Positions 11,022 through 21,200 of a stretch of 64,000 nucleotides of DNA are shown piece after piece. The stretch spans positions 558,001 to 622,000 of the forward strand of contig CAYNKA010000001.1 in NCBI GenBank assembly GCA_964397655.1. The letters run 5' to 3'. Position numbers and translations under genes: made by a program. This DNA comes from CAYNKA01 sp964397655. GTDB lineage: Bacteria; Spirochaetota; Spirochaetia; DTKZ01. The notes under the pieces are model-generated. The model was given only the letters and a program-made list of their open reading frames with translations. It made no database searches and was not told where the DNA came from. Position 1 is the first letter of the stretch; every line of letters begins with the position of its first letter.

Positions 11022-11070
11022 TTCAGAAGATTTCATGGGAAGCTGCGATACCGTGAAGGGGGGAACACAT

Positions 11071-11340
11071 ATGACGGATAAAGAAGAGCTCAGGAAAAAA
11101 TACCTCATCACATATATGTACGACGAAGACGAAGAAAACGAATACGACGATTTCGAGGATGAGGAAGACGATTTCTACGACGACGAAGATGATTTCGAGG
11201 ACGAAGGCGAGGACGACATCGACAACGATCTGGACGACGACATCGAAGAGGACGAAGACTTCGAGGACGAGGAATACGAGGACGAGGAATACGACGAAGA
11301 CGAAGACGATCTGGACTACGACGATTTCGAAGACGAGTGA
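11071..11340 (+). CDS. extremely acidic low-complexity protein
   Basis: An 89-aa protein. After a short ordinary start (MTDKEELRKKYLITYMY), nearly everything is Asp and Glu with scattered Tyr and Phe. The start is set by AAGGGGGGAAC just upstream; an upstream in-frame ATG lacks one. The composition resembles the acidic tail of the RNA polymerase delta subunit, but the delta core domain is absent. A role as a nucleic-acid mimic or a basic-protein chaperone is conceivable and unsupported. The 3' end overlaps the end of convergent rsfS by 25 bp. Confidence 0.6.
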   Translation: MTDKEELRKKYLITYMYDEDEENEYDDFEDEEDDFYDDEDDFEDEGEDDIDNDLDDDIEEDEDFEDEEYEDEEYDEDEDDLDYDDFEDE

Positions 11341-11690
11341 AAGAGGACTTCTCCCTCGAACCAGAGCCGTTCGAGGTCGTAAAAATCCCTTTTTTCCTTC
11401 GTCATGATGTGGATGACCAGGTTCCCGCAATCCACGAGAAGCCAGCCTTCGTCATCCAACCCCTTCTTTTTATGAAAAAGTGCAACGCCGCGGGAATCGA
11501 GAAACTCTGTGATGTTCTTGAACAACCCCTTGAGATGCCCCGCACTCCCTACCGTCGTAATGACGAAACAGTCGGTGAACGAGCATCTTTCACCTAGATA
11601 GAGCGCGACGGTGTCCGCTCCTTTATGCTCCTCGATGATCCTGGCGACCTCGACCGCGAGCGCCTTGCTTTCATTTGCAGTATCTGCCAT
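11316..11690 (-). CDS. rsfS: ribosomal silencing factor RsfS (Iojap)
   Basis: 124-aa Iojap protein that binds L14 on the 50S subunit and blocks joining to 30S when nutrients are short. Landmarks: GADTVALYLGERCSFTDCFVI, GSAGHLKGL and DEGWLLVDCGNLVIHI. Last gene of the rplU-to-rsfS run; its start overlaps the LCP gene by 20 nt, and its end overlaps the acidic gene on the other strand. Confidence 0.95.
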   Translation of the reverse strand: MADTANESKALAVEVARIIEEHKGADTVALYLGERCSFTDCFVITTVGSAGHLKGLFKNITEFLDSRGVALFHKKKGLDDEGWLLVDCGNLVIHIMTKEKRDFYDLERLWFEGEVLFHSSSKSS

Positions 11691-12855
11691 CGAAATCCTT
11701 TCCTAATAATATCGTCACGTCCGCATTGGAGGCGGAACCCGCAGGTGCAGCCTCCGAGGATACCTGGGTGCAACGGATGATCTTGGCGATCTTGTTGGCG
11801 ACTTCCGGGTTTCCCTTCCTGTCGATCACCTTCGTCTTCTCGACGTTCGTGTTTTCGGCGTTGCTGAAGGATATCACCTCGAAACCGAAACTTTGGAAAA
11901 TCTCTCTCGTTCTCCTCGCGAGTCCGGCGGTTTTCGTCCCGTTCAGGATTTCCACCGATGAGGATATGTCTCCGCTCTTGAGGTTTTCGGTGCTCGCGAG
12001 GTTGCCGTAGATCTGCTTGACCGTCTGCTTCAGAAGCTGGCCTTCGAAATGGGGGAAGAGGAGGTTCTGATTGTCGACCGTCCGCACGGTCCCCAGCACC
12101 CTCTGGAATACCATCCGGTCTATGTCGAGCTTCGACATCTCCTTTATGAAGGTCTGAAGGGCCCTCTGGTCCAGGTCGGTCTTCACCGCCTTCCATATGA
12201 AGGGAAACACGTCTTCCTGCGTCAGGAAGGCCGCCTCCTCGCCCATCCTCTTGAGGAGGCCCTGAATGAACTTCTGGATTCTCCCGATCCTGTCCGCCTC
12301 CGTTTCCTCGGGATCGACGAAGGAGAGAAAGGCCTTCACCTTCCCGCCGTCGAGGTGAACGTTGCCGGACGGAAGGAGAACCTTGTTCCCCTTCGAGTCG
12401 GTTTCTATGGAATTGGCGATGAACACTTCCACTCCTCCCAACACGTCGACGAACCGCTCGACGTCGTCGAGGGAGAAAAGGCAGTAGAATGAAACCTGCT
12501 GGGCGAGGAGCTTCTCGACGATGCTCCGGTAGGACGAAGTGTCCTGAGGCTTGAAGAGGATATCGATGCGGTCGACCCGCTTTATCGATTCGATGATCGA
12601 ACCCAGATTGCCGGGGATGTCCACGAGGGCGCCCTTCCCGGTCCTCGGATTGTAGAAAAACACCTCCGAGAACAAAAGGTCGTTACCGTTGCGGATCATG
12701 AAATGGAGCCCGAAATTCTCGCCCTTGGTGATCTGCGACGTCACCCGGTCGGTTCGGATCTGAAAATACAGGAACAGGCCGCTCGCCATGATGACGACGA
12801 CGATCGCGAGAAGCAGAAGGAACCCTTTGTCGAGTATTTTGAATTTCCCTTTCAC
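11671..12855 (-). CDS. LytR-CpsA-Psr family membrane protein
   Basis: 394-aa protein with one N-terminal membrane span (about residues 12-31), an extracytoplasmic LCP domain (DLLFSEVFFYNPRTGKGALVDIPGN region onward) and a C-terminal LytR_C domain (VEILNGTKTAGLARRTREIF). LCP enzymes transfer undecaprenyl-linked polymers to a cell-surface acceptor; the substrate here is unknown. The GTG start overlaps the yqeK stop (GTGA). Its place between yqeK and rsfS is the standard bacterial order. Confidence 0.88.
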   Translation of the reverse strand: MKGKFKILDKGFLLLLAIVVVIMASGLFLYFQIRTDRVTSQITKGENFGLHFMIRNGNDLLFSEVFFYNPRTGKGALVDIPGNLGSIIESIKRVDRIDILFKPQDTSSYRSIVEKLLAQQVSFYCLFSLDDVERFVDVLGGVEVFIANSIETDSKGNKVLLPSGNVHLDGGKVKAFLSFVDPEETEADRIGRIQKFIQGLLKRMGEEAAFLTQEDVFPFIWKAVKTDLDQRALQTFIKEMSKLDIDRMVFQRVLGTVRTVDNQNLLFPHFEGQLLKQTVKQIYGNLASTENLKSGDISSSVEILNGTKTAGLARRTREIFQSFGFEVISFSNAENTNVEKTKVIDRKGNPEVANKIAKIIRCTQVSSEAAPAGSASNADVTILLGKDFDGRYCK

Positions 12856-13430
12856 CGGTTCTTCCCTTTCAGCTCATCGTACATTGCCCTCGTGATCGGG
12901 GCAAGGGTTTTTTCGCGCCTCTCCGAGTGCTCGATGATCGCGCACACCATTTCATCGAGCGGAAGACCGAGCACGGAGATCCTGAAATCGTCGTCGATGA
13001 ACTTACGCAGCGGTTCGAGATAATCGGCGACGAAAAGCACCTTGCCCAGCGTCCCCAGGCCGGGTCTCCCGAGAGTATGATGCCTCACCGCTTCCAGAAT
13101 TCCCTCGTCGAGCACGCCGAACCGCCCGCGGAGCATCGCGGCGCCCGCCCTTCCGTGGAGCAGCACGGCCTTTCCCCGCTCGACGTCGGTGACGGAGGGA
13201 TCTCCGTCCGTGAGCGCCAGGATCTCGGAAGCGGGGAACTCCCGCGCGATGTCGTGGCCGAGGCCGGCGATGAGCCCTCTCTCGGCTCCGATCCCGAAGC
13301 GGTCGGAGAGGTTTCTGCAGAACTCGGCGGTGCTCAACGAATGCTCGACACGGGCCGTCGTCAGGTTGCGCAAGAGAAAGGCCCTGAGTCTCGTCACCGT
13401 ACGTTCAACGTTCAAGGTAGAGTCGCTCAT
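12852..13430 (-). CDS. yqeK: HD-domain Ap4A hydrolase YqeK
   Basis: 192-aa HD-superfamily hydrolase of the symmetrical Ap4A hydrolase family. Metal-binding motif residues appear as HSLSTAEF, GLGHDIARE (HD pair) and later LLHGRAGA, RHHTLG and FVADYLEP. It probably clears alarmone Ap4A. The start overlaps the nadD end by 26 nt. Confidence 0.9.
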   Translation of the reverse strand: MSDSTLNVERTVTRLRAFLLRNLTTARVEHSLSTAEFCRNLSDRFGIGAERGLIAGLGHDIAREFPASEILALTDGDPSVTDVERGKAVLLHGRAGAAMLRGRFGVLDEGILEAVRHHTLGRPGLGTLGKVLFVADYLEPLRKFIDDDFRISVLGLPLDEMVCAIIEHSERREKTLAPITRAMYDELKGKNR

Positions 13431-13980
13431 TGCGGATGTAATCGTAGACCTTTTCAGGCACGAGGTATCGGTACGCCTTCCCGCGCCTCACCCTTTCGCG
13501 AATGTCCGAGGACGAAACGGGCAGTACGGCATTTTCCAGGTATACGTGGTCTCCAGGGAACGGAAGCCTTTCGGAGGTCGAACGGTGGGCTATGACGACC
13601 TGCACGGTGGTGAGAAGCCGATCGACCATCTTCCAGGTCCGGAACCCTGGAACGAGGTCGTCACCGATGACGAGACCGACCTTTCCCTCGACCTCGTATC
13701 CGGACATGAGATAATCGATGGTGTCCATGGTGTACGACGTCGAGGCTCTGGCGATCTCGCAGCCCTCGACGAAGAACTCTTCCCTTCCTTCGACGGCGAG
13801 CCTCACCATATCGAGCCGTTTCTCCGGATCGTCGCCGTCATCCAACGCCTTGTGCGCGGGCTTGAACGAAGGCACGAAGACGACACGATCGAAATTCAGC
13901 GAACGAAGGACCTCTTCCGCGAGAAAAAGATGCCCGACGTGGGGGGGATTGAAGGTCCCGCCGAGGAGAGCCAGTCTCAT
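13405..13980 (-). CDS. nadD: nicotinate-nucleotide adenylyltransferase NadD
   Basis: Makes NaAD from NaMN and ATP, the step after NadC. The N-terminal nucleotidyltransferase motif GGTFNPPHVGH and the C-terminal SSSDIRERV are both present; 191 aa with the ATG at 13980, which is the first Met before GGTFNPPH. It lies 7 nt after obgE and runs into yqeK. Confidence 0.95.
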   Translation of the reverse strand: MRLALLGGTFNPPHVGHLFLAEEVLRSLNFDRVVFVPSFKPAHKALDDGDDPEKRLDMVRLAVEGREEFFVEGCEIARASTSYTMDTIDYLMSGYEVEGKVGLVIGDDLVPGFRTWKMVDRLLTTVQVVIAHRSTSERLPFPGDHVYLENAVLPVSSSDIRERVRRGKAYRYLVPEKVYDYIRNERLYLER

Positions 13981-13987
13981 GCCGGGC

Positions 13988-14974
13988 TCACTTCTCCGAG
14001 GCAAGCGCGAAGAATTCACGCTTCAGGTCTTCGAGACCGAAATGGGTGAAGGCCGATATCCCGAGAACCCGTTCGTCAGGAAGCGATTTCCCGAGCTTCT
14101 CGAGCCTCTCCTCGGTTTCCGGCAGATCCAGCTTGGTGCCGATCACCACCCGCTTCTTGGAGGCGAGCTCTTCGGAGTAGTCGCGAAGCTCGCCGAGAAG
14201 CGTATCGAAGGCCGACTCGAACCCCGGATCCGAGAGGTCGATGAGGAACGCGAGCCCCTTCGTCCTGGATATGTGCTTGAGGAATCTGAGGCCCAGCCCG
14301 GCTCCGTGGGAGGCTCCTTCAATGATGCCGGGGATGTCGGCGAGAACGATGTCGTTGTCCTGGTAATTCATGACCCCGAGGTGGGGGATCTTGGTCGTGA
14401 AGGGATAGTCCGCCACCTTCGGGTGGGCGTTGGAAAGGATTCCCAGCAGGCTCGATTTTCCGGCGTTCGGGAAACCGACGAAGCCGATGTCGGCCGTGAT
14501 GTTGAGCTCTACGGAAATTTTTTCGTCGCGGCCGGGCTGACCCGGCTGGGCGAACCTGGGAGTTTGAAGCCTCGACGACTTGAAATGGGTATTCCCCTTG
14601 CCGCCGATGCCGCCTTTCAGGAAGACCCACTCCTCGCCCTCCTCGGTGAAATCCTTCAGGATTTCCTTGGAATCGGCGTCGCGTATCACGGTTCCCGGAG
14701 GAACGGGGATGATCAGGCTCGCGCCGTCCTTCCCGTGCTTCTGCCGTCCTTCGCCGGGAGCTCCGTTTCCCGCCCGCATGATGGGATTCTTCTTCAGATG
14801 TCTCAGGGTCTTGAGGTTTTTCCGTACGACGAAAACCACGTCGCCGCCGCGACCGCCGTCTCCCCCGTCCGGGCCTCCCTTCGGGACGTATTTTTCCCTT
14901 CGAAAGGAGACGCACCCCTGTCCGCCGTTTCCGGATGAAACCTCCAGACGGGTTTCGTCAACGAACCTCTGCAC
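13988..14974 (-). CDS. obgE: GTPase ObgE/CgtA
   Basis: 328-aa ribosome-assembly GTPase. The glycine-rich Obg domain (GGNGGQGCVSFRREKYVPKG and following) precedes a G domain with Walker A GFPNAGKSSL, switch DIPGIIEGAS, and TKLD. No C-terminal OCT domain is present. It lies in the canonical rplU-prp-rpmA-obgE order. Confidence 0.97.
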   Translation of the reverse strand: MQRFVDETRLEVSSGNGGQGCVSFRREKYVPKGGPDGGDGGRGGDVVFVVRKNLKTLRHLKKNPIMRAGNGAPGEGRQKHGKDGASLIIPVPPGTVIRDADSKEILKDFTEEGEEWVFLKGGIGGKGNTHFKSSRLQTPRFAQPGQPGRDEKISVELNITADIGFVGFPNAGKSSLLGILSNAHPKVADYPFTTKIPHLGVMNYQDNDIVLADIPGIIEGASHGAGLGLRFLKHISRTKGLAFLIDLSDPGFESAFDTLLGELRDYSEELASKKRVVIGTKLDLPETEERLEKLGKSLPDERVLGISAFTHFGLEDLKREFFALASEK

Positions 14975-14987
14975 GTCTCTCCCTTGC

Positions 14988-15242
14988 TCAGGCTACGGGT
15001 TCGACCTGGACGGTCCTCTTCCCCCGCTTCACGGTGAAAACGATCTTGCCTGCAATTTTGGCGAAAAGAGTGTCGTCCTTGCCTTTTCCGACGTTCAGGC
15101 CGGGATGAAAAAGCGTTCCGCGCTGCCTGACTATGATGGCGCCGGCGTCGACGACCTCGTTGCCGTAGCGTTTGATGCCGAGCCTCTGTCCGATCGAGTC
15201 GCGGCCGTTCTTGCAGCTGCCGCCGCCTTTCTTATGTGCCAT
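14988..15242 (-). CDS. rpmA: 50S ribosomal protein L27
   Basis: 84-aa L27 beginning directly with MAHKKGGGSCKNGRDS, whose tail reaches the peptidyl-transferase centre. There is no N-terminal propeptide: reading upstream in frame gives a stop five codons before the ATG. AGGGAG sits in front. The start overlaps prp by 11 nt. Confidence 0.97.
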   Translation of the reverse strand: MAHKKGGGSCKNGRDSIGQRLGIKRYGNEVVDAGAIIVRQRGTLFHPGLNVGKGKDDTLFAKIAGKIVFTVKRGKRTVQVEPVA

Positions 15243-15576
15243 ATGCTTCTCCCTTCATCTTGATATCCAATTCCCCCGGATGCTCGCGGGACAACCGTAA
15301 CAGCCCGTAGACAAGAAAATCGGTCATTCCCTTCATCCGTTCACGCAATCCATCCGGCACGTCGTCGATCTTCACGACCATGAGCCCCTCCTCGGGGAGG
15401 TTTACCCGCGCGCCGAGGCCTTTTTCGGAAATGAACAGGTCTCCCGCGGTTCTCAGCATGAAAGACGCCGCACCGCATACGAGACTCGTTCCGCCGAAGT
15501 CCTTAGGAGCATGACCCTTCGCCTCGAGTTCGGCGAGGCAGCCGTCTTCTCGAAGGCTTACGGATACGACGATCAA
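15232..15576 (-). CDS. prp: Prp-type cysteine protease (L27-processing family)
   Basis: 114-aa YsxB/Prp family protein. The catalytic His and Cys are both visible (GHAP, then SLVCGAAS). In Firmicutes Prp removes a short leader from L27, but the L27 encoded next door lacks any leader, so the substrate here is unclear. The start is TTG at 15576, 6 nt after the rplU stop. It lies between rplU and rpmA as in Firmicutes. Confidence 0.9.
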   Translation of the reverse strand: MIVVSVSLREDGCLAELEAKGHAPKDFGGTSLVCGAASFMLRTAGDLFISEKGLGARVNLPEEGLMVVKIDDVPDGLRERMKGMTDFLVYGLLRLSREHPGELDIKMKGEAYGT

Positions 15577-15582
15577 GGAGTC

Positions 15583-15897
15583 CTACGCTCCCCGGATCTC
15601 TTCGACTTTCAAGAGGGTGAACTCGGCCCGATGGCCCCAGTTCCTGCGGTAATTCTTGCGCTTCTTGTACTTGAAGCCGACGACCTTCGCGTCCTTGCCG
15701 TGGTCTTCCACGAGGGCCTTGACGGTCACGCCCGCGACATACGGAGCCCCGATCTTCACGCCGTTCTCTCCGCCGACGAGGAGTACGTTCCCCAATTCGA
15801 GGGAGGCGCCTTTTTCGTTTTCGAATTTATCGACCTTGAGCAGACCGCCCTTTTCAGCCTTGTACTGTTTCCCTTTGATTTCGATCAGTGCGTACAT
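15583..15897 (-). CDS. rplU: 50S ribosomal protein L21
   Basis: 104-aa L21: starts MYALIEIKGKQYK and ends with the KYKKRKNYRRNWGHR basic block that contacts 23S rRNA. It is the first gene of the rplU-prp-rpmA-obgE-nadD-yqeK-LCP-rsfS operon and has its own promoter. Confidence 0.97.
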   Translation of the reverse strand: MYALIEIKGKQYKAEKGGLLKVDKFENEKGASLELGNVLLVGGENGVKIGAPYVAGVTVKALVEDHGKDAKVVGFKYKKRKNYRRNWGHRAEFTLLKVEEIRGA

Positions 15898-15932
15898 ACG
15901 AATTTCTCCATCTAATTTTTCGAGCAGATGAC

Positions 15933-15961
15933 TCTATACCATAGATTTATCCCATGGTCAA
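15933..15961 (-). promoter_or_regulatory. sigma-70 promoter of rplU operon
   Basis: Minus strand TTGACC (15961-15956), 17-bp spacer, TATAGA (15938-15933), about 30 nt of leader before rplU. Confidence 0.6.
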
Positions 15962-15995
15962 GGGAGCCGCGAGGGCCTGAGCTGCGAGGACAGAC

Positions 15996-16646
15996 TCACC
16001 GCCAGAGGAAATGGACGAACAAGGCCGAAGCCGCCGTCGTCAACACGGTGAAAGGCAGGCAGATCCTGGTCCAGTCCAGAAAATCGACCTTTCGGCCTTC
16101 CTTTTTGAGGATGCCGACGGCCACGATGTTGGCCGAGGCACCGAAGGGGGTCAGGTTGCCTCCCAGGCAGGAGCCGATGAGGAGCCCGAACATGAAGAGC
16201 TCCGGCGCAAGCCCGAGGCTCTTCGCCATGACGGCGAGGCCGATCAGAAAGGGCCGCGGATCCAGTCGCACCCGGCGGGAGATTTCCATTGCGATGGGCG
16301 CCATGACCAGGACCGTGGCGACGTTTTCGACGAAAGCGGAGATGAAGCCGGTAAGCACGAGAATGGCTACGACGGCCAGGCCGAGCGTGGGAGCCTTCCG
16401 TACTATCCGTTCCGCGAGGGCCGCGGGGACTCCCGAATAGATGAAAAGCTCGGCGATTACCAGGCAGCCTAGGTAGATCATGAGGATGTCCCAGTTCACG
16501 AGTTCAGCCAGGGCGTGCATGGGCCCGACCACGCCGGCCGCGAGAAGAACGGCGGCCGCCGCCAGGCTCAGCCAGGATTTTCTATGAGGGAAAAGGATGA
16601 CGAGGACGTACATGACCAGGGCAAGGACGAGGGTGAAGGTCTTCAT
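15996..16646 (-). CDS. half-size ArsB/SLC13-like permease
   Basis: A 216-aa, almost entirely hydrophobic protein with about six to seven predicted membrane spans. The block GGNLTPFGASANIVAVGI is the second-repeat signature of ArsB/NhaD/SLC13-type ion transporters. Such proteins usually have about 420 residues in two inverted repeats. Here a single repeat-like unit is encoded, with a clean start (AAAGGAGG 6 nt before the ATG) and a clean stop, so it may work as a dimer or be a shortened relic. The substrate is unknown. Confidence 0.7.
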   Translation of the reverse strand: MKTFTLVLALVMYVLVILFPHRKSWLSLAAAAVLLAAGVVGPMHALAELVNWDILMIYLGCLVIAELFIYSGVPAALAERIVRKAPTLGLAVVAILVLTGFISAFVENVATVLVMAPIAMEISRRVRLDPRPFLIGLAVMAKSLGLAPELFMFGLLIGSCLGGNLTPFGASANIVAVGILKKEGRKVDFLDWTRICLPFTVLTTAASALFVHFLWR

Positions 16647-16699
16647 CGCTTGCCTCCTTTCCCGACCCTCCGCATTCGAACCTCGGTTCCGAGCGCTTT

Positions 16700-16719
16700 C
16701 CCGCCGCATCGGCGGCGGG
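16700..16719. repeat. perfect GC-rich hairpin downstream of gltD
   Basis: CCCGCCGC and GCGGCGGG form an 8-bp perfect stem with a 4-nt loop between the gltD stop and the permease start. No T run follows on either strand, so it is not a classical terminator. It could protect the 3' end of the gltBD mRNA or help Rho-dependent ending. The remaining 150 bp around it show nothing else. Confidence 0.45.
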
Positions 16720-16824
16720 ATGAACAGCGGGGTCCCTTCGGATGCAGGCAGCTTAACATGAAACGCCGGTGCGGTCAAAAAGATCGAATTTCATGCCGCC
16801 GGCCTCGCGATCCCGGCCTTCCTG

Positions 16825-18280
<1,456 letters not shown>

Positions 18281-18288
<8 letters not shown>

Positions 18289-21200
18289 GCACGACCTCCA
18301 GCTCCCGGTCAGCCGATCCTTCCAGGATCGCGCGGTATTCCGGCGAAACGACCTTCACGAACCTCGCCTTTTCCTTCTTCCAATCCGCGAGAATCCTCTG
18401 GCCGACCATGGATCTCGTGTAGGAAACATGACTTTCCAGGAGGCGGAGGATGAGCGCGTCGTCCTTCTCGCCTTCGAGACCGGACAGCTCCACCATCCCC
18501 TTGTTCACCTTCGATCGGAAGTCTCCGTCGCGGTCCCAGACGTAGGCTATGCCTCCGCTCATGCCCGCCGCGAAGTTGCGGCCCGTCGGCCCGATGACTA
18601 CCGCCCTTCCGCCCGTCATGTACTCGCAGCCGTGGTCGCCGACTCCTTCGACGACGACCTCCGCGCCCGAATTCCTCACACAGAACCGTTCCGCGGCCGC
18701 TCCGCGAAAGAATGCCTGGCCGGAGGTCGCCCCGTAGAGAGCGACGTTTCCGATGAGGATGTTTTCTTCGGGGAGGTAATTCGCGTCCCTGGGCGGATAC
18801 ACGATGATCCTGCCGCCCGACAGGCCCTTGCCTACGTAATCGTTGGCGTCGCCCTCGAGTTCGAGGGTCACTCCGGCGGTGAGCCAGGCTCCGAAGCTCT
18901 GCCCGGCCGTGCCCGTGAGCTTCACGAGAAGGGCTCCGTCTCGAAGTCCGGCCGCACCCCACCTCGTGGTGATGTGATGGCTGAGCATGGTCCCGACGGC
19001 CCGGTCCGTGTTCATGATCGACGCCTCGATGGACTGCGGTCCGGAATCGAGCAGGACCCTCTCCGCCAGGCGTATGAGCCTCCGGTCGAGGATGTCGTCC
19101 AGCCCGTGATCCTGGGCGATGCAGCAGGAAACCTTCGTATTCTCGTCCTTCTTCTTCGCCGGGGTTAGGAGGGGCGACAGGTCGAGGCCCTTCGCCTTCC
19201 AGCCCAGGACGGTCTCGTCCACGTCGAGCAGATCCACCCTTCCGATCACGTCGGCGAGCCTCCGGAAACCGAGTTCCGCGAGAAGCACCCTGATGTCCTC
19301 CGCGAGATAGGTGAAGAGCCTCGTGACGTATTCCGGCCTGCCGGCGAACTTCGCGCGGAGCCTGGGGTCCTGGGTCGCGATCCCCGCCGGGCAGGTGTTC
19401 TTCTCACACTTCCGCATCATGACGCAGCCAAGGCTGATGAGGGCCATGGTCGCGAAGCCGAATTCCTCGGCTCCGAGCATGGCCGCGATGACGACGTCTC
19501 GGGCGGTCTTGATCTGGCCGTCGGTCTGAAGCACCACCCTGCTCCGCAGGTCGTTCATGACCAGGGTCTGGTGGGTTTCGGCGAGACCGAGCTCCCAGGG
19601 AAGGCCTGCGTGCTTGATACCCGTGAGCGGGGACGCTCCTGTCCCTCCGTCGTGGCCGGAAATGAGGATGTGGTCCGCGTGGGCCTTCGCGACGCCCGCG
19701 GCGACGGTTCCCACGCCCACTTCCGAGACGAGCTTCACGCTGATCCTCGCCTTCGGGTTGGAATTCTTGAGGTCGAAAATGAGCTGGGCGAGGTCCTCTA
19801 TGGAATAGATGTCGTGATGCGGGGGCGGGCTTATGAGGCCGACTCCCGGCGTCGAATACCGAGTCTTGGCGACCTCGCCGAAGACCTTGTGCCCGGGAAG
19901 TTCGCCTCCCTCGCCGGGCTTCGCGCCCTGCGCCATCTTGATCTGCAGTTCGTCGGCATTGGTGAGGTAATCGATGGTGACGCCGAAACGGCCCGATGCG
20001 ACCTGCTTGATCGCGGAGCGGCGCGAATCCCCGTTGGGGAGAGGTTTGAACCGCTCGGGGTCCTCCCCGCCTTCGCCGGTGTTCGACTTGCCTCCGAGCC
20101 TGTTCATGGCTACCGCGAGGGTCTCGTGGGCCTCCTTGGAGATGGAGCCGAAACTCATGGCTCCGGTCACGAACCTCTTCACTATTTCGGACGCCGGCTC
20201 GACCTGGTCGAGTTCGATCGGTTCCCTCTTCTTGAATTTGAGGAGGCCGCGAAGCGTCGCCTGTTCGACGCTCCGGGCGTTCTGTCTGTCGACGAAGGCC
20301 TTGTAGGCGTCGCGCCTCTCGTACCGCACCGCGATCTGGAGGTTGGCGATGGATTCGGGATCCCACATGTGTTTCTCGCCGCCGGCCCTCCATGAGATTT
20401 CGCCGGGATTCAGGTATTCGGTGCCCATCGGGGGATTGCCCGTGGGATAGGCCAGGTCGTAGCGCTCCTTGGCCTCGGCAGCGAGCGTCGCGAATCCGGC
20501 GCCTCGGATCCGGGAAGGAGTCCCCGCGAAGCAGCGGTCCACGACCTCGGTATCGAGTCCGACGGCCTCGAAGATCTGGGCGCCCTTGTAACTCTCGAGG
20601 GTGGAGATTCCCATCTTGCCGAAGACCTTCCTCATGCCCTTTTCCAGGGCCCCGATGAAGTTCTTCACGATGGCCTCGTCCGAAAGGTCCCTTCTCACGT
20701 TGCCGTCCCTCTGCATCTTCCACATCGCCTCGAAGGCGAGATAGGGATTGACGGCGTCAGCCCCGAAGCCGACGAGCATGCAGAAGTGATGGACCTCCCT
20801 CGGCTCCCCGGTTTCCAGGATGAGGCCGATCTGGGTCCGCTTGTTCCTCCGAACGAGGTGCTGATGGACCGCCCCGACCGCGAGCAGGGGACTCAGCGGG
20901 ATCTTGGAAGGACCGGCCCCGCGGTCGCTCAGGATGACGAGGCTGAAACCGTCTGCAATGGCCTGCTCCGCCTCGGCGCAGATCCTCTCCATGCACTGAA
21001 GAAGCCCCCTTTCGCCTTCGTCGGAGGCATCGTAGACGGAATCGATTGTTCTGGTCTTCCAGCCGCGGTAATCGAGGTGCTTGAGAGCGGTCAGCTGCTC
21101 GTTGGTGAGGAAGGGGCTCGGAAGGCGGAGCCTGTGGGCGTGGTCCGGTGTGGTTTCCAGGAGGTTCCGCTCGGGTCCGATGTAGGACTCCAGGCTCATG

